NCBI RefSeq assembly: GCF_000426825.1
Contig: NZ_AUGC01000006.1
Span: 124,001-188,000 of the forward strand
Origin: Thermonema rossianum DSM 10300
GTDB lineage: Bacteria > Bacteroidota > Bacteroidia > Cytophagales > Thermonemataceae
DNA length: 64,000 nucleotides
Direction: 5' to 3'
Below are positions 16,188 through 25,620 of the stretch, one piece after another. The translations under genes and the position numbers were made by a program. The number at the start of each line of letters is the position of its first letter. Within the stretch, counting starts at the first letter, position 1. A model generated the notes under the pieces. That model was not told where the DNA came from. It did no database searches and saw nothing but the letters and a program-made list of their open reading frames with translations.

Positions 16188-19100
16188 TTATTGCTTTATA
16201 ATTCTTTTATGAATCAAGAAATCGTTGCTCTTAATGGTAAGAATATACATACCTGCCGGCAGGTTGGGGGTCAAAGTATCAACAAAAGTAAAGCTTTTCT
16301 TACTTTTTTCATATGATTGATACACGCGGCCGGCAAGGTCTGTAACAGAGAGTTCAAATTGTCCCTGCCATGAGTGCATGAGCTTAATATGCAGCTCACC
16401 GGTAAACGGATTGGGATATAGCTCCATTCCTTCGGCTACCTCCTCGGCAAGTCCATTCACAAAGAGGGGGGCTGTTTTGTAGGCACAGTTGGTGTTCCCC
16501 ACCACTGCATAGTACTCGCCTATTCCATACTCACCTACCGGCAATCCATTGCTCGTAAAGTCAGGAATAAGGACGCCATCTTTGAACCAGCGATAGAAAC
16601 CAACATTACCGTTTACATACAACTTACCACTCACATAAGACAAGTAAGGAGCTGAAGTGTAATTATAATTATTCACCTGAATGGTCTTGCTATTCATGTG
16701 GGTATTCGTTCCGTCTGAGACAGTCAAAGTTACTACATAACTGCCGGTTGAAGCATAAGTGTGCGTGGGGAAAGGCTCACCGGAAGTATTTCCATCACCA
16801 AAGTCCCAAAGATATGTTTGAATGGTACCGGTAGATTGGTTATTGAAGAAAGTGGTTCCATCGGCTACGCAAGAGTATTGTGCCGTAAAATCAGCAAACA
16901 ACACCTCGTCGCATCCTTGTTCAAGCCATCCGTTGGCATTGGTCAGTGTGCTTTGGGTAGCGGTTGCTACCAGGGGCTCCACTACATCCACATCGCTGAC
17001 TGTAAGATAAGAAGCACATAGCTTCATGGTACCTATTGAGGTAAGAGTGGCACTGCCTCCCACACCTGCCAGCACCACAGTGCCGGAAGCATCACCCGTA
17101 ATAGCAGAGCCGGTGCCTATAGACAGGGTTTTTCCGGTAGCTATTTGAATAATCGTACCGGGCATGGCTGTCAGCTGATGAATGCCTATATCGTTATTGA
17201 GCCCCAAAGTTCCATTATTCAAGGTTAAACGCTTCAAGGTGGCGCCGTCAGTACCATCTACCGACAAAGTAGTGGTGTTGTCCACGGTAATGTCGAAATC
17301 ATAATTTTCATTGTTCAATGACAAAGACGATGCGGTGCCGGAAAGTGCATTCAAACGTGCCCCATCGGATACAACACTCAAATTGGCATCGTTTAAGTCT
17401 ATGTTTTGAGCAAAAGTGAGCGTAGCATTTGTTAAAATAAGCTTTTTCTGTAAAGTGCCGCTTGGATAAATATTGTCCACACTGAACTCCTCATCTGACA
17501 AGTCCACTTCCCCTTGATAAATAGTTAAAGTACCAATGGATGCCACATTTTGGAAATCGGCTTTGGTGTTGGGGTCCACCATCCAAACAGAAACGACAGC
17601 CTTACTCCAGTCTGACTCGTTCAGATTGGCTATTAAGTCCCCTGAGTTGGTCCCCAAATCAATATAGCCGGTACCGCTTATATTCAATTTCCCTTCATTG
17701 ATCAATACCGAACCTTTTACAGTAAAGCGCTTGCCTTGCAAGTCCAATTGCTGAGTGCCTGAAGCTGCCCAGTAAATTTGAGCTGCGTTTAAGTCTTGTG
17801 AAAGAGTCAAGGTGTTTCCATTTCCGGAAAAAGCATTGGCACCAAACACCAAACGTTTGGTAGCATCGGGCATAGCGGAGCCGGTGCCGTCGGGGGCTGT
17901 TGCCCAGTTCGCAGGATCTGCCAGGTCACCGCTTCCGCCCTTCCAGTAAAGTACCGAAGCAGGTGCCGAAGCATCGGGCGCCTCCAGTATAATGGAAAAA
18001 GCCTGTGGTGCAGCGATAAGCGTACCTTTGTGAGATACGGTCACGGTATAGTTACCCGGTGCGGAAGGGGTAAATTCTATTTTCTCTACGTTGTCCACGT
18101 TGTTTACCCCTTTGGTGGCCGGTCCGGTGGGCGTGGCAGGACCAATCCAGGGGAAATATTGGTTATTCGAGGCGTCGGTAATCACCACGTCCAAGTCATT
18201 GACCAAAGCGGGCGTGGGGTCATCCAGACCGGTAGAGAGGTTCGTACCCGGCACATCGGTCCAGCAGAGGGTAAGCACCACCGGTGCCGTGGCATCTGTA
18301 TAAAAAGTAAAGGAATAGGTATCGCCATTGTTAAGTGCTGCCTCTACGATACGAATATTTTGCCCGTTTTCATTCCATATCACCCGGGCGGCATGCTCAA
18401 TATCAGCCAAGCCCCAACCATACCAATGGTCGGGACCCGGGTTGGGTCCGGCTTCTTTGGCGGTTTGAATCACCAAACCTTTCAGCGTAGCCGCCCGCAT
18501 ATATTGCCCATGCAGCTGATAGTAAAGCTGCTGAAGCAAAATCAAAGAACCTGATAAGTTCGGTGTAGCCATAGAAGTGCCACTCATTGTGCCGTAGGCA
18601 TCATCGGCACTGCTCACTGTGGAATAAACACTCACGCCTGCCGCTACTATGTCGGGCTTGATGCGCCCGTCATCGGCCGGTCCCCGCGAGCTGAAGCTTG
18701 CCAATTTCACACTGGATGGGTCTGTGTAGTTCGTGACCTTTTCCACGGCACCCACTGCCAGTATATTTTTCGCCATACCTTCGGGCCCTATACAATCCCC
18801 ATTATCAATTGCCCCATCGGGAGGCTGCGGTCCCGGCCCTCCATTTCCATCACCGAAATCATTCCCTGCTGCCCAGCAAATCAGATAATAAGGAGCGTTA
18901 TAGGCTACATTGTCTATGGCTTTCGACTCTGAGGTATAAGCACCAAAATCGGGGTCTTCATTGCCGGCGCCCCCGGTCCATTCCCAACCGGAGCCATTCC
19001 AGTACCATCCTTGTACCGTTCCGTAGGAGTGGTTGGATACCAGCAGCTCGTTGGCGGCTTCCTGCGCCATCTCTGCCAGGTCATTGTTCCAGTAGTAGGT

Positions 19101-19631
19101 GTGTGCCACTGCCTCCGGCGCCATACCCTTGGCAGAAGGGTCTACACCGGCAGCAATCATAGTGCCTGTCACGTGAGTGGCATGGGCACTAAGGGCGGTA
19201 CCATCGCCGGCCGCCTGCACACGCCCGCCAAATTCTTGATGCGTGGCACGTACATTGCCACCATCCCATACACCAACCACCATACCTTTTCCGGTCAAGC
19301 TCAACCCCAAGCTGCCCCCCGGATGTAACTGATTGGTGCCAATCGTGGCGGCTGCTCCTACATTTTTGGTTTCACGGTACACCGGCTGCCCGTCAGGTGT
19401 TACATCTACTATTTCAATGATTTTTCCGTTGGGCAGTTCCACGCGTGTGCTTACCCCCTTGGCTGCTGCATACTGGGCCACTCTTTGGCGCGCTGCTTCA
19501 TGCAGTTGCGTGTACTGCTGCGCCAACTCCAACAGGCGTTCTTTATTGGTTTGCTGCTGTGCTTGTGTTTGCCCCACAAAAATCGCACAGAGTATCCATA
19601 GCCGGTAAATGTTTTTTAAGAACTTCTTCAT
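16188..19631 (-). CDS. T9SS-secreted subtilisin-like (S8) serine protease with PKD domain
   Basis: The 1147-residue protein has a signal peptide (1-25), a short propeptide-like region and an S8 peptidase domain (about 110-420) with the catalytic triad visible: D123 in GVWDGG, H150 in HATHVTGT and S353 in GTSMATP. A beta-rich central region with repeated Asn/Thr-rich strands follows, then a PKD domain (about 925-1000, WDFGDG core) and a type IX C-terminal sorting domain (about 1065-1147, YPNPFTGEL near its start and a basic terminal IIKQ). It should be exported through the outer membrane and attached to the cell surface. It is downstream of SusCD and a lipoprotein, which suggests protein degradation for uptake. 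Confidence 0.95.
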   Translation of the reverse strand: MKKFLKNIYRLWILCAIFVGQTQAQQQTNKERLLELAQQYTQLHEAARQRVAQYAAAKGVSTRVELPNGKIIEIVDVTPDGQPVYRETKNVGAAATIGTNQLHPGGSLGLSLTGKGMVVGVWDGGNVRATHQEFGGRVQAAGDGTALSAHATHVTGTMIAAGVDPSAKGMAPEAVAHTYYWNNDLAEMAQEAANELLVSNHSYGTVQGWYWNGSGWEWTGGAGNEDPDFGAYTSESKAIDNVAYNAPYYLICWAAGNDFGDGNGGPGPQPPDGAIDNGDCIGPEGMAKNILAVGAVEKVTNYTDPSSVKLASFSSRGPADDGRIKPDIVAAGVSVYSTVSSADDAYGTMSGTSMATPNLSGSLILLQQLYYQLHGQYMRAATLKGLVIQTAKEAGPNPGPDHWYGWGLADIEHAARVIWNENGQNIRIVEAALNNGDTYSFTFYTDATAPVVLTLCWTDVPGTNLSTGLDDPTPALVNDLDVVITDASNNQYFPWIGPATPTGPATKGVNNVDNVEKIEFTPSAPGNYTVTVSHKGTLIAAPQAFSIILEAPDASAPASVLYWKGGSGDLADPANWATAPDGTGSAMPDATKRLVFGANAFSGNGNTLTLSQDLNAAQIYWAASGTQQLDLQGKRFTVKGSVLINEGKLNISGTGYIDLGTNSGDLIANLNESDWSKAVVSVWMVDPNTKADFQNVASIGTLTIYQGEVDLSDEEFSVDNIYPSGTLQKKLILTNATLTFAQNIDLNDANLSVVSDGARLNALSGTASSLSLNNENYDFDITVDNTTTLSVDGTDGATLKRLTLNNGTLGLNNDIGIHQLTAMPGTIIQIATGKTLSIGTGSAITGDASGTVVLAGVGGSATLTSIGTMKLCASYLTVSDVDVVEPLVATATQSTLTNANGWLEQGCDEVLFADFTAQYSCVADGTTFFNNQSTGTIQTYLWDFGDGNTSGEPFPTHTYASTGSYVVTLTVSDGTNTHMNSKTIQVNNYNYTSAPYLSYVSGKLYVNGNVGFYRWFKDGVLIPDFTSNGLPVGEYGIGEYYAVVGNTNCAYKTAPLFVNGLAEEVAEGMELYPNPFTGELHIKLMHSWQGQFELSVTDLAGRVYQSYEKSKKSFTFVDTLTPNLPAGMYILTIKSNDFLIHKRIIKQ

Positions 19632-19684
19632 ACCACCTTACGATTTGTTCTATGTTTCAACAGTAATCCATCTTCTCTATAAAC

Positions 19685-19714
19685 ACCTATAGGCATCTTT
19701 CGATGCCTATAGGT
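19685..19714 (-). promoter_or_regulatory. Stable intergenic hairpin before the protease gene
   Basis: Perfect 13-base arms (19685-19697 and 19702-19714) enclose a loop that reads GAAA on the minus strand, a GNRA tetraloop. No T-run follows in the direction of transcription, so it looks more like an mRNA processing or stabilising element, or an attenuator, than a plain terminator. Confidence 0.6.
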
Positions 19715-19751
19715 CAACTCAAAATTTAAGAAAACCAACCTTTATTATTTA

Positions 19752-20543
19752 TTATTTTTTAGTAAAAGTGTGCGTATTGTCATCTATCACTGCTCCCCCA
19801 GAGCGAACTTGATAATCAACTTTAAAAGACCCGTCACAGGTATTAGGCTTAGAAGGGCTGGAACCATCTACCTCATAAGACCCAAATGTTTGAGTGGGGA
19901 TTGTCACAGAAGCGCCATCTGACGCAAACACATAATCTATCTCTGCTCCTACATCCCAGAAATTATCGTTTTTAAGCGTCGTTCCGGACACCAAGGAGAA
20001 GTTTACCTCATAAGTAGCGTAGCCCGGTTCGAGACAGTCGTAAGTACCAATGAAAGTATTGATGTCGAAAGGACAAGTACCAAAAGTATAACGCAAATTC
20101 TTGAAATTCTCAGCAGGTACATATTCACCTCCCCCTTCAAGGACAAGATAGAGATCATAAAGTTCAGTTAAGTTGTCATCTAAGATCTCAATCTTCAACT
20201 CCCCAGATGTTTCCCCGGCAGGAATAGTAATTTCCTTACTGGGCAAGTTATAGTGAACCCCCTCTACAGCAGTAGAAGAATCCGGCAATACTGCAACGGT
20301 TATTGTTACATCTTGCTCGGGAAGTTTCCCTACCAAGTTTATCTTTAAAGATTTCTCAACCGGGAGACCGTCTTGATTAATATCAATCACATCCGGCGAA
20401 AGCGAGCTGCCTGATGTAAGAATATCGAACTCAACGAAGGGTTTCCCTTCATATTTAATAGTAGTTCCGGGGTCTTCCATACAGGAGCTCAGCAGAGCGG
20501 CTCCGGTCAGAAACAAACCTATTGTGTATAATATCTTTTTCAT
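19752..20543 (-). CDS. Surface lipoprotein of a SusCD locus
   Basis: The 263-residue protein has a lipobox (LLSSC, Cys21) and a beta-sandwich region (about 35-145) with the EGVHYNLPSKEITIPAGETSG pattern split over two strands, typical of Calx-beta/DUF1735-like domains in Bacteroidota lipoproteins. A second beta domain makes up the C-terminal half. Following susC and susD, it is the usual place for an accessory surface glycan- or peptide-binding lipoprotein. The ligand is unknown. Confidence 0.85.
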   Translation of the reverse strand: MKKILYTIGLFLTGAALLSSCMEDPGTTIKYEGKPFVEFDILTSGSSLSPDVIDINQDGLPVEKSLKINLVGKLPEQDVTITVAVLPDSSTAVEGVHYNLPSKEITIPAGETSGELKIEILDDNLTELYDLYLVLEGGGEYVPAENFKNLRYTFGTCPFDINTFIGTYDCLEPGYATYEVNFSLVSGTTLKNDNFWDVGAEIDYVFASDGASVTIPTQTFGSYEVDGSSPSKPNTCDGSFKVDYQVRSGGAVIDDNTHTFTKK

Positions 20544-20592
20544 AGTTACTAAAATTTAGAATTTTATTCTATATACCACACACCTTTTAAAA

Positions 20593-20617
20593 GGTAACCG
20601 GCAAAATACCGGTTACC
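20593..20617 (-). promoter_or_regulatory. Intergenic hairpin after susD
   Basis: Nine-base perfect arms (20593-20601 and 20609-20617) enclose a seven-base loop. On the minus strand TTTT follows, then AAAAGG. It could be a weak attenuator that lowers expression of the genes behind susCD. Confidence 0.5.
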
Positions 20618-20638
20618 CCAAGTGCAAGAATTGATTGA

Positions 20639-22066
20639 TTAATTATAGCCGGGGTTTTGCACCAATACACCACCGGAAGTAATGATGTCTTGATTAGAAA
20701 GGGGTGCCAGCACTTTGAAATCATTGTAAGGCAATGGTGCACCGCCATCTTTCAAGATATCTTGCCCCAAGCGCTTAAGGTCGAAGAAACGATGTCCTTC
20801 AAACATCAGCTCTTTACGGCGCTCATTCATGATGACATCTATAAGGGCTGAGCCAGTGGCTGTGGTATTTGTCAAGCCACGATTGCTGCGCAAAATGTTG
20901 ATAGTGGTTTGAGCTTCACTGTCTTTACCTTGACGCGCTTCGGCTTCAGCCTGAATCAGCAGCACCTCTGAGTAACGGATAACCGGAATGTTGCGGCAAT
21001 TAACATCACCTCCTTTGCCGCCCAACCACTTCAGCAAGCGCCAGAAGCCTGTTTGGGTATCTTGATCCCAGAAGCCGATGCGCACATCGCCGGCTTCGGC
21101 ATTCAACAGCGCCAACAGATCTGCGGAAGCCTGCACGCTAAAGTTGTTACCGTTAGAAGCGATGTTATTAGTCAGAGAACTCAACGAGTTGTTCAAACCA
21201 TCTACTGTACTCCAGTCTATTGTAGGATTAATGTCCAATTCAAAGATAGACTCCGGATGGGGTACAGTAAGTGCATCCCAATCGCTTACAACATCAGCTG
21301 CCGCAGAGATGGTTGCAGTAGTTGAGCTCAAAGCATTTTGAGCATAGGTTTCAGCATTGGGGTAGTCCCCCTCATAAAGATATACACGTGCCAAGAGCGC
21401 TTCTGCTGCTGCCTTACCGGCACGACGCGGAGCATTAGCCGGGTCATTGCCATTCAGCAAATTAATAGCTTCAAGCAAGTCATTTTTCACTTGAGTATAT
21501 ACCTCGGTATTCGTAGCACGAGGCTTGGGTTCGGCATCCGAAGCTCCTTTAATAGGTGCTGTACGTATCACGGCACTCAGGTTGAAACCATTCACTTCTT
21601 TACCCGGCTCATAGCCGTAAGCACGGGCAACATCAAAGTGGCAAAGTGCTCGTAAGAAAAGCGCTTGCCCTTTGATTTGGTTGGCAGTGGATTGCGATAT
21701 TTTACCATCTGCCAACAGCTGTTCTACCTTATCTATGGCATAGTTGGCATAGTTGATTACAGTATAAGCATTAAACCAAAACCCATAATGTGCATAGATT
21801 TGGTTGGCATTTTCTGCCACATAACGCCCGGTGTTGTTGGCAATTTCAGCATTGTCTGCCAACACATCGCCCATGACCATCATCTCTTGGCCATAGTAGT
21901 TAAAGCGGTGCATCTCACGATAAGCTGCATTCAAAAAGCCAATCGCTGCCGTGGAGTCAGTAAGTAGGTCCTCGGTTACGGCTGTGTTGGGCTTTACGTC
22001 CAAGTCACAAGAGGTGATACCTCCCATGAGCAAGGCACTCAATATGAACAAATATATTTTTCTCAT
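20639..22066 (-). CDS. SusD/RagB family nutrient-binding lipoprotein
   Basis: The 475-residue lipoprotein (ITSC lipobox, Cys20) shows the SusD/RagB pattern: an N-terminal alpha-helical TPR-like part (AYREMHRFNYYGQEM onwards), the ALFLRALCHFDVARAYG block, and a C-terminal region with VIRYSEVLLIQAEAEARQG and NERRKELMFEGHRFFDLKR. It forms the lid over the SusC barrel and captures substrate at the cell surface. It starts 19 bases after susC ends. Linkage to a secreted protease suggests peptides, as in RagB, but glycans cannot be excluded. Confidence 0.96.
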   Translation of the reverse strand: MRKIYLFILSALLMGGITSCDLDVKPNTAVTEDLLTDSTAAIGFLNAAYREMHRFNYYGQEMMVMGDVLADNAEIANNTGRYVAENANQIYAHYGFWFNAYTVINYANYAIDKVEQLLADGKISQSTANQIKGQALFLRALCHFDVARAYGYEPGKEVNGFNLSAVIRTAPIKGASDAEPKPRATNTEVYTQVKNDLLEAINLLNGNDPANAPRRAGKAAAEALLARVYLYEGDYPNAETYAQNALSSTTATISAAADVVSDWDALTVPHPESIFELDINPTIDWSTVDGLNNSLSSLTNNIASNGNNFSVQASADLLALLNAEAGDVRIGFWDQDTQTGFWRLLKWLGGKGGDVNCRNIPVIRYSEVLLIQAEAEARQGKDSEAQTTINILRSNRGLTNTTATGSALIDVIMNERRKELMFEGHRFFDLKRLGQDILKDGGAPLPYNDFKVLAPLSNQDIITSGGVLVQNPGYN

Positions 22067-22085
22067 AGTCTAATTTTCTTTTGGG

Positions 22086-25000
22086 TTAGAAACCTAACTG
22101 AATACCGGCACTAAACTGCTTGGGGTTCGGATAGTTGATGATGGTAGAAGACAATGTACCATTGAAAGCATTGGCGTTTACTACCTCGGGGTCCATCAGG
22201 TTGGACTTGGTCCAGGTCCAGAGGTTCAAGCCTTGCACATATACACGCAGGCTTCTGGCCCCAATGGATTTCATGATGCTTTGAGGCACATCGTAAGATA
22301 AGGTCAACTGCTTCAAACGCACATAAGAAGCGTCTTCCAAATAGAAGCTTGAAGCAAATAAACCACCACCATTTGAGTACACGCCACCTTCAATGGGCTT
22401 AGGCATGTTGGTCACATCACCCGGCTGCTGCCAGCGATCCAAAATCAACACAGACTGGTTGCTTCCGTCAGGTGCACCATTCAAGATGTTTGCCCAGAAG
22501 TCACCATTAAAGGCTTTGTTGCCAATCTGGTACTGGAAGAAGACTGTCAACGACAGGCCTTTGTAAGAGAATACGTTGTTCCAACCACCGAAGAACTTGG
22601 GCGTATTGGAGCCTAAGAATTTGTTGTCTCTTTGAGTAGGCTGGTAGGTGATATTGCCCAAGGTATCGTAGTACATGGGAATACCATTTGCCGAGTTTAC
22701 CCCTGCATATTCAGGCAACCACCATACTCCTATGGGCTGTCCTTTATGCAAAACAACATCACCGGCACCTACATCTACAGTAATACGATCTTGATTATTG
22801 GGTAGTTTTTCTACTTTATTTTGCAAGAATGAGATATTGAAGCTGGAGGTCCATTGGAAATCACCTTTATCCAAAGGCACACCGCCAATCTCTATATCTA
22901 TACCACGGTTACGGATGACTGCATCGGTGTTACCGGTGATGGAGTTAGGCGAACCGGCATCGTTTACGAGGTCAACAGGTAAAAGCAGGTCCTGATTCTT
23001 TTTATCCCACAGGTCAACAGAACCATAGAGACGATCGGCAAACAAACCAAAGTCTAAACCAATATTGGTCTGATAAGATGTTTCCCAAGTAAGGAGGTCA
23101 TTACCCAACACATTAGGAGCAAGCCCTGCACCACCTAAGTACTGTCCGGCAGAAGCGAAGGTGCTGCGGTTACGGAAATTACCAATTTCAGCATTACCTA
23201 CCTTACCGTAGCCAACACGCAGCTTCAAGTTAGACAAGAAAGCCGCACCATCCATGAAGTCTTCTTCTGAGATAGCCCATGCACCGGATACTCCCCAGAA
23301 AGTACCATAGCGATTCTTAGCACCAAAGCGGGATGTTCCATCACGACGAATAGTGGCGTCCAGATAGTATTTACCGGCATAATTGTACTGCACCTTACCA
23401 AAAATACCCTGGCGAATGTACTCTCTGGTAAGGCCCCCAACATCGCGAGGTTTGGAAGCAGCATTCAGGCCGGTCAATCCTTGGTTGGGCAACTGATTAC
23501 CTTGTGCAAAAGTTAGCGTAAAGTTTTCATTACGCACCTCACCACCAGCAATGGCAGCTATATTATGTACATCAGCAAAAGTACGCTGGAAGTTCAAGGT
23601 CACACTGGTGTTGTAGTCGAAGGAGCGACGGTAGGTTTCTGAAATCAACCCTCCCAAACTTGCAAAAGCAGGAATAGTAGCCGGACGGAAGTTAAAGTCT
23701 TTATTCACGGAGTAATCAAGACCACCGAAAGCTACCAACTTCAAGCCTTCAACGATTTGATAGTTCATCTGCATGGAGCCGATGGTCTTGAAGATAGAGC
23801 CTTCGCGACGCTCTTGGTTCACCCCTTGTACAATGTTGTAGTTGAAAGCCCACAAACCATCGCTACGCTGGGCATAAGTTCCATCAGGATTATAAGGCGA
23901 GGTAGTGGGAGTAGCAACAAACGCACCAAAGAAAGGCGAGTTCAGGTAGTTACCAACAGCACCACTTGATACAATATCATTGGAAATTGCTCCAAAGATC
24001 TTTTGGTTCGACACATTCAAGGTCATATCCAAGGACAAGCGGTCGGAAAGTTGCTGGGTAGTATTCAAGCGCAACACATAACGCTCCCAATAGTTTTTGA
24101 TAACTTGTCCGTCTTGTCTGTCGTAAGCACCACTCACAAAGAATGAGCCTTTGTCATCACCTTTGCTTGCAGACAATGAGTAAGAGCTCAGGCGTCCGGT
24201 TCGGAACAACTCATTCACCCAGTCGAAGTTGGTCAGATTCGGATCATCAGGATCGCCATATCTCGCTGCTCCGGAAGGATAATAAGAGCCGGGTCCGTTC
24301 GCGTTTTCCCAAGCTTCTTTCTTGATTTGAGCAAACTGACGTCCGTTCAACACTTTGTACGGATTCAAAGGCTGATTAATACCTTCTTGCACATTCAAAG
24401 TAAACTGAGGCTTGCCCTTTCCACGCTTTGTACGGATAATTACCACACCATTGGCTGCTTGTGCACCATAGATAGCTGCGGCCGAAGCATCTTTCAATAC
24501 CTGAATAGATTCAATGTCATTGGGGTTGATACCACCCAATACGTTGTTAGAACCTTGTCCGGACAAAGCCCCGCCTTGTATTTGTACGCCATCTACGATG
24601 TAGAGCGGTGCATTGGAAGCCAAGGCAGAGCCGGTACCACGGATACGGAAAGTCAAAGCTCCACCGGGAGCACCACTGGTTGCCTGCACCAAAACACCGG
24701 AGAGACGGCCTTGCACGGCACGGTCAAAGGTCTGGAGTGGCAGGTTCTCAAAATCTTCACCTTTTACGGCAGCTACTGAACCGCTGATGCTCAGCTTATC
24801 GATAGTACCATAAGAGGTAACCACCACCTCCTCTAAGCCCATGGGCTTCAATGAAACATCCAGAGAGGTCTGGGTGCCCACGGTAATCACTTGTTGCTGA
24901 TACCCTACAAAGTCAACTACCAGGGTAGCACCTTCGGGCACGGTCAAGGTGAAGCTACCGTTGGCGTCGGTCACGGTCCCGATAGACGGGTTGTCCTTCA

Positions 25001-25133
25001 CATACACGCTGGCTCCGGGCAGGGGTTGTCCCTGGTCATCTTTGACGGTACCGGAGATTGTTCTGTCTTGCGCAAAAGCCCAGAGGCTTGTCAACAGCGC
25101 CAAGACAAAACTCATGAGTACACGATTTCTCAT
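22086..25133 (-). CDS. SusC/RagA family TonB-dependent outer-membrane transporter
   Basis: The 1015-residue protein has a signal peptide (1-21), a CarboxypepD_reg-like domain (about 24-95), a TonB box (EEVVVTSYG, 101-109), a plug with the SusC-specific APLYIVDGVQIQG and NPNDIESIQVLKDASAAAIYG blocks, and a 22-strand barrel ending in an aromatic residue. It imports oligomers delivered by SusD using TonB energy. It is the first gene of the operon and has a well-formed promoter. Its substrate is not readable from sequence. Confidence 0.97.
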   Translation of the reverse strand: MRNRVLMSFVLALLTSLWAFAQDRTISGTVKDDQGQPLPGASVYVKDNPSIGTVTDANGSFTLTVPEGATLVVDFVGYQQQVITVGTQTSLDVSLKPMGLEEVVVTSYGTIDKLSISGSVAAVKGEDFENLPLQTFDRAVQGRLSGVLVQATSGAPGGALTFRIRGTGSALASNAPLYIVDGVQIQGGALSGQGSNNVLGGINPNDIESIQVLKDASAAAIYGAQAANGVVIIRTKRGKGKPQFTLNVQEGINQPLNPYKVLNGRQFAQIKKEAWENANGPGSYYPSGAARYGDPDDPNLTNFDWVNELFRTGRLSSYSLSASKGDDKGSFFVSGAYDRQDGQVIKNYWERYVLRLNTTQQLSDRLSLDMTLNVSNQKIFGAISNDIVSSGAVGNYLNSPFFGAFVATPTTSPYNPDGTYAQRSDGLWAFNYNIVQGVNQERREGSIFKTIGSMQMNYQIVEGLKLVAFGGLDYSVNKDFNFRPATIPAFASLGGLISETYRRSFDYNTSVTLNFQRTFADVHNIAAIAGGEVRNENFTLTFAQGNQLPNQGLTGLNAASKPRDVGGLTREYIRQGIFGKVQYNYAGKYYLDATIRRDGTSRFGAKNRYGTFWGVSGAWAISEEDFMDGAAFLSNLKLRVGYGKVGNAEIGNFRNRSTFASAGQYLGGAGLAPNVLGNDLLTWETSYQTNIGLDFGLFADRLYGSVDLWDKKNQDLLLPVDLVNDAGSPNSITGNTDAVIRNRGIDIEIGGVPLDKGDFQWTSSFNISFLQNKVEKLPNNQDRITVDVGAGDVVLHKGQPIGVWWLPEYAGVNSANGIPMYYDTLGNITYQPTQRDNKFLGSNTPKFFGGWNNVFSYKGLSLTVFFQYQIGNKAFNGDFWANILNGAPDGSNQSVLILDRWQQPGDVTNMPKPIEGGVYSNGGGLFASSFYLEDASYVRLKQLTLSYDVPQSIMKSIGARSLRVYVQGLNLWTWTKSNLMDPEVVNANAFNGTLSSTIINYPNPKQFSAGIQLGF

Positions 25134-25177
25134 AAGACTTGCTTTTTTTGGTTTTTGTTTAGAATAAACTTACAGCC

Positions 25178-25210
25178 CAAATATATAGATTTTATTTCCA
25201 AATCACCAAA
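25178..25210 (-). promoter_or_regulatory. Promoter of the SusCD-protease operon
   Basis: On the minus strand TTTGG (25206-25210) and TATATTTG (25178-25185) are 20 bases apart, matching both Bacteroidota promoter boxes. The leader to the SusC start is about 40 bases. Confidence 0.75.
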
Positions 25211-25433
25211 TTTTTAAGCAACATTCAAATATCAAGCACCAATAGAAAAGCAATCGAACAAGTCAAAACAAAACATTATTTTGAACAAAGAATAACAAAA
25301 CTGTTTTTTTAAAATTTTATACCCTAAACCATCACACATGTATAATGAAAGCTACTATTGTTCTTTCCGGTACCTTACTCTCTTTAAGCAGCTCCTTTTC
25401 CCATCATCCTTTTGCTATTGCCCCCTTCTTATC

Positions 25434-25542
25434 ATGTCGAGCATGCCTCTTTGTCATTTCGGGCGCAGCGAGAAATCTATTGCATTTTTTCTGTAGCTTG
25501 AATTGACGAGCGCTCACACTCGCCTCGCTCGTTCGAGATGAC
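25434..25542. repeat. Inverted-repeat element, locus B
   Basis: A degenerate member of the same family as at 11.1 kb: left arm from GTCATTTCGG (25453-25478, ending AGAAATCT), right arm ending CGTTCGAGATGAC (about 25521-25542). It lies in the 487-base gap between the divergent susC and prfB genes; apart from the two promoters and this repeat I see nothing else there. Confidence 0.65.
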
Positions 25543-25588
25543 AGACAGCTTTCGTATTTCTCTTGTCTCTTGATAAGCATGAATCATG

Positions 25589-25596
25589 TATATTTG
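25589..25596 (+). promoter_or_regulatory. -7 element for prfB
   Basis: TATATTTG is an exact match, 24 bases before the prfB ATG at 25621. It supports the upstream ATG as the true start. Confidence 0.65.
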
Positions 25597-25620
25597 CAGG
25601 AAACAAAAACAAGTAAAAGC

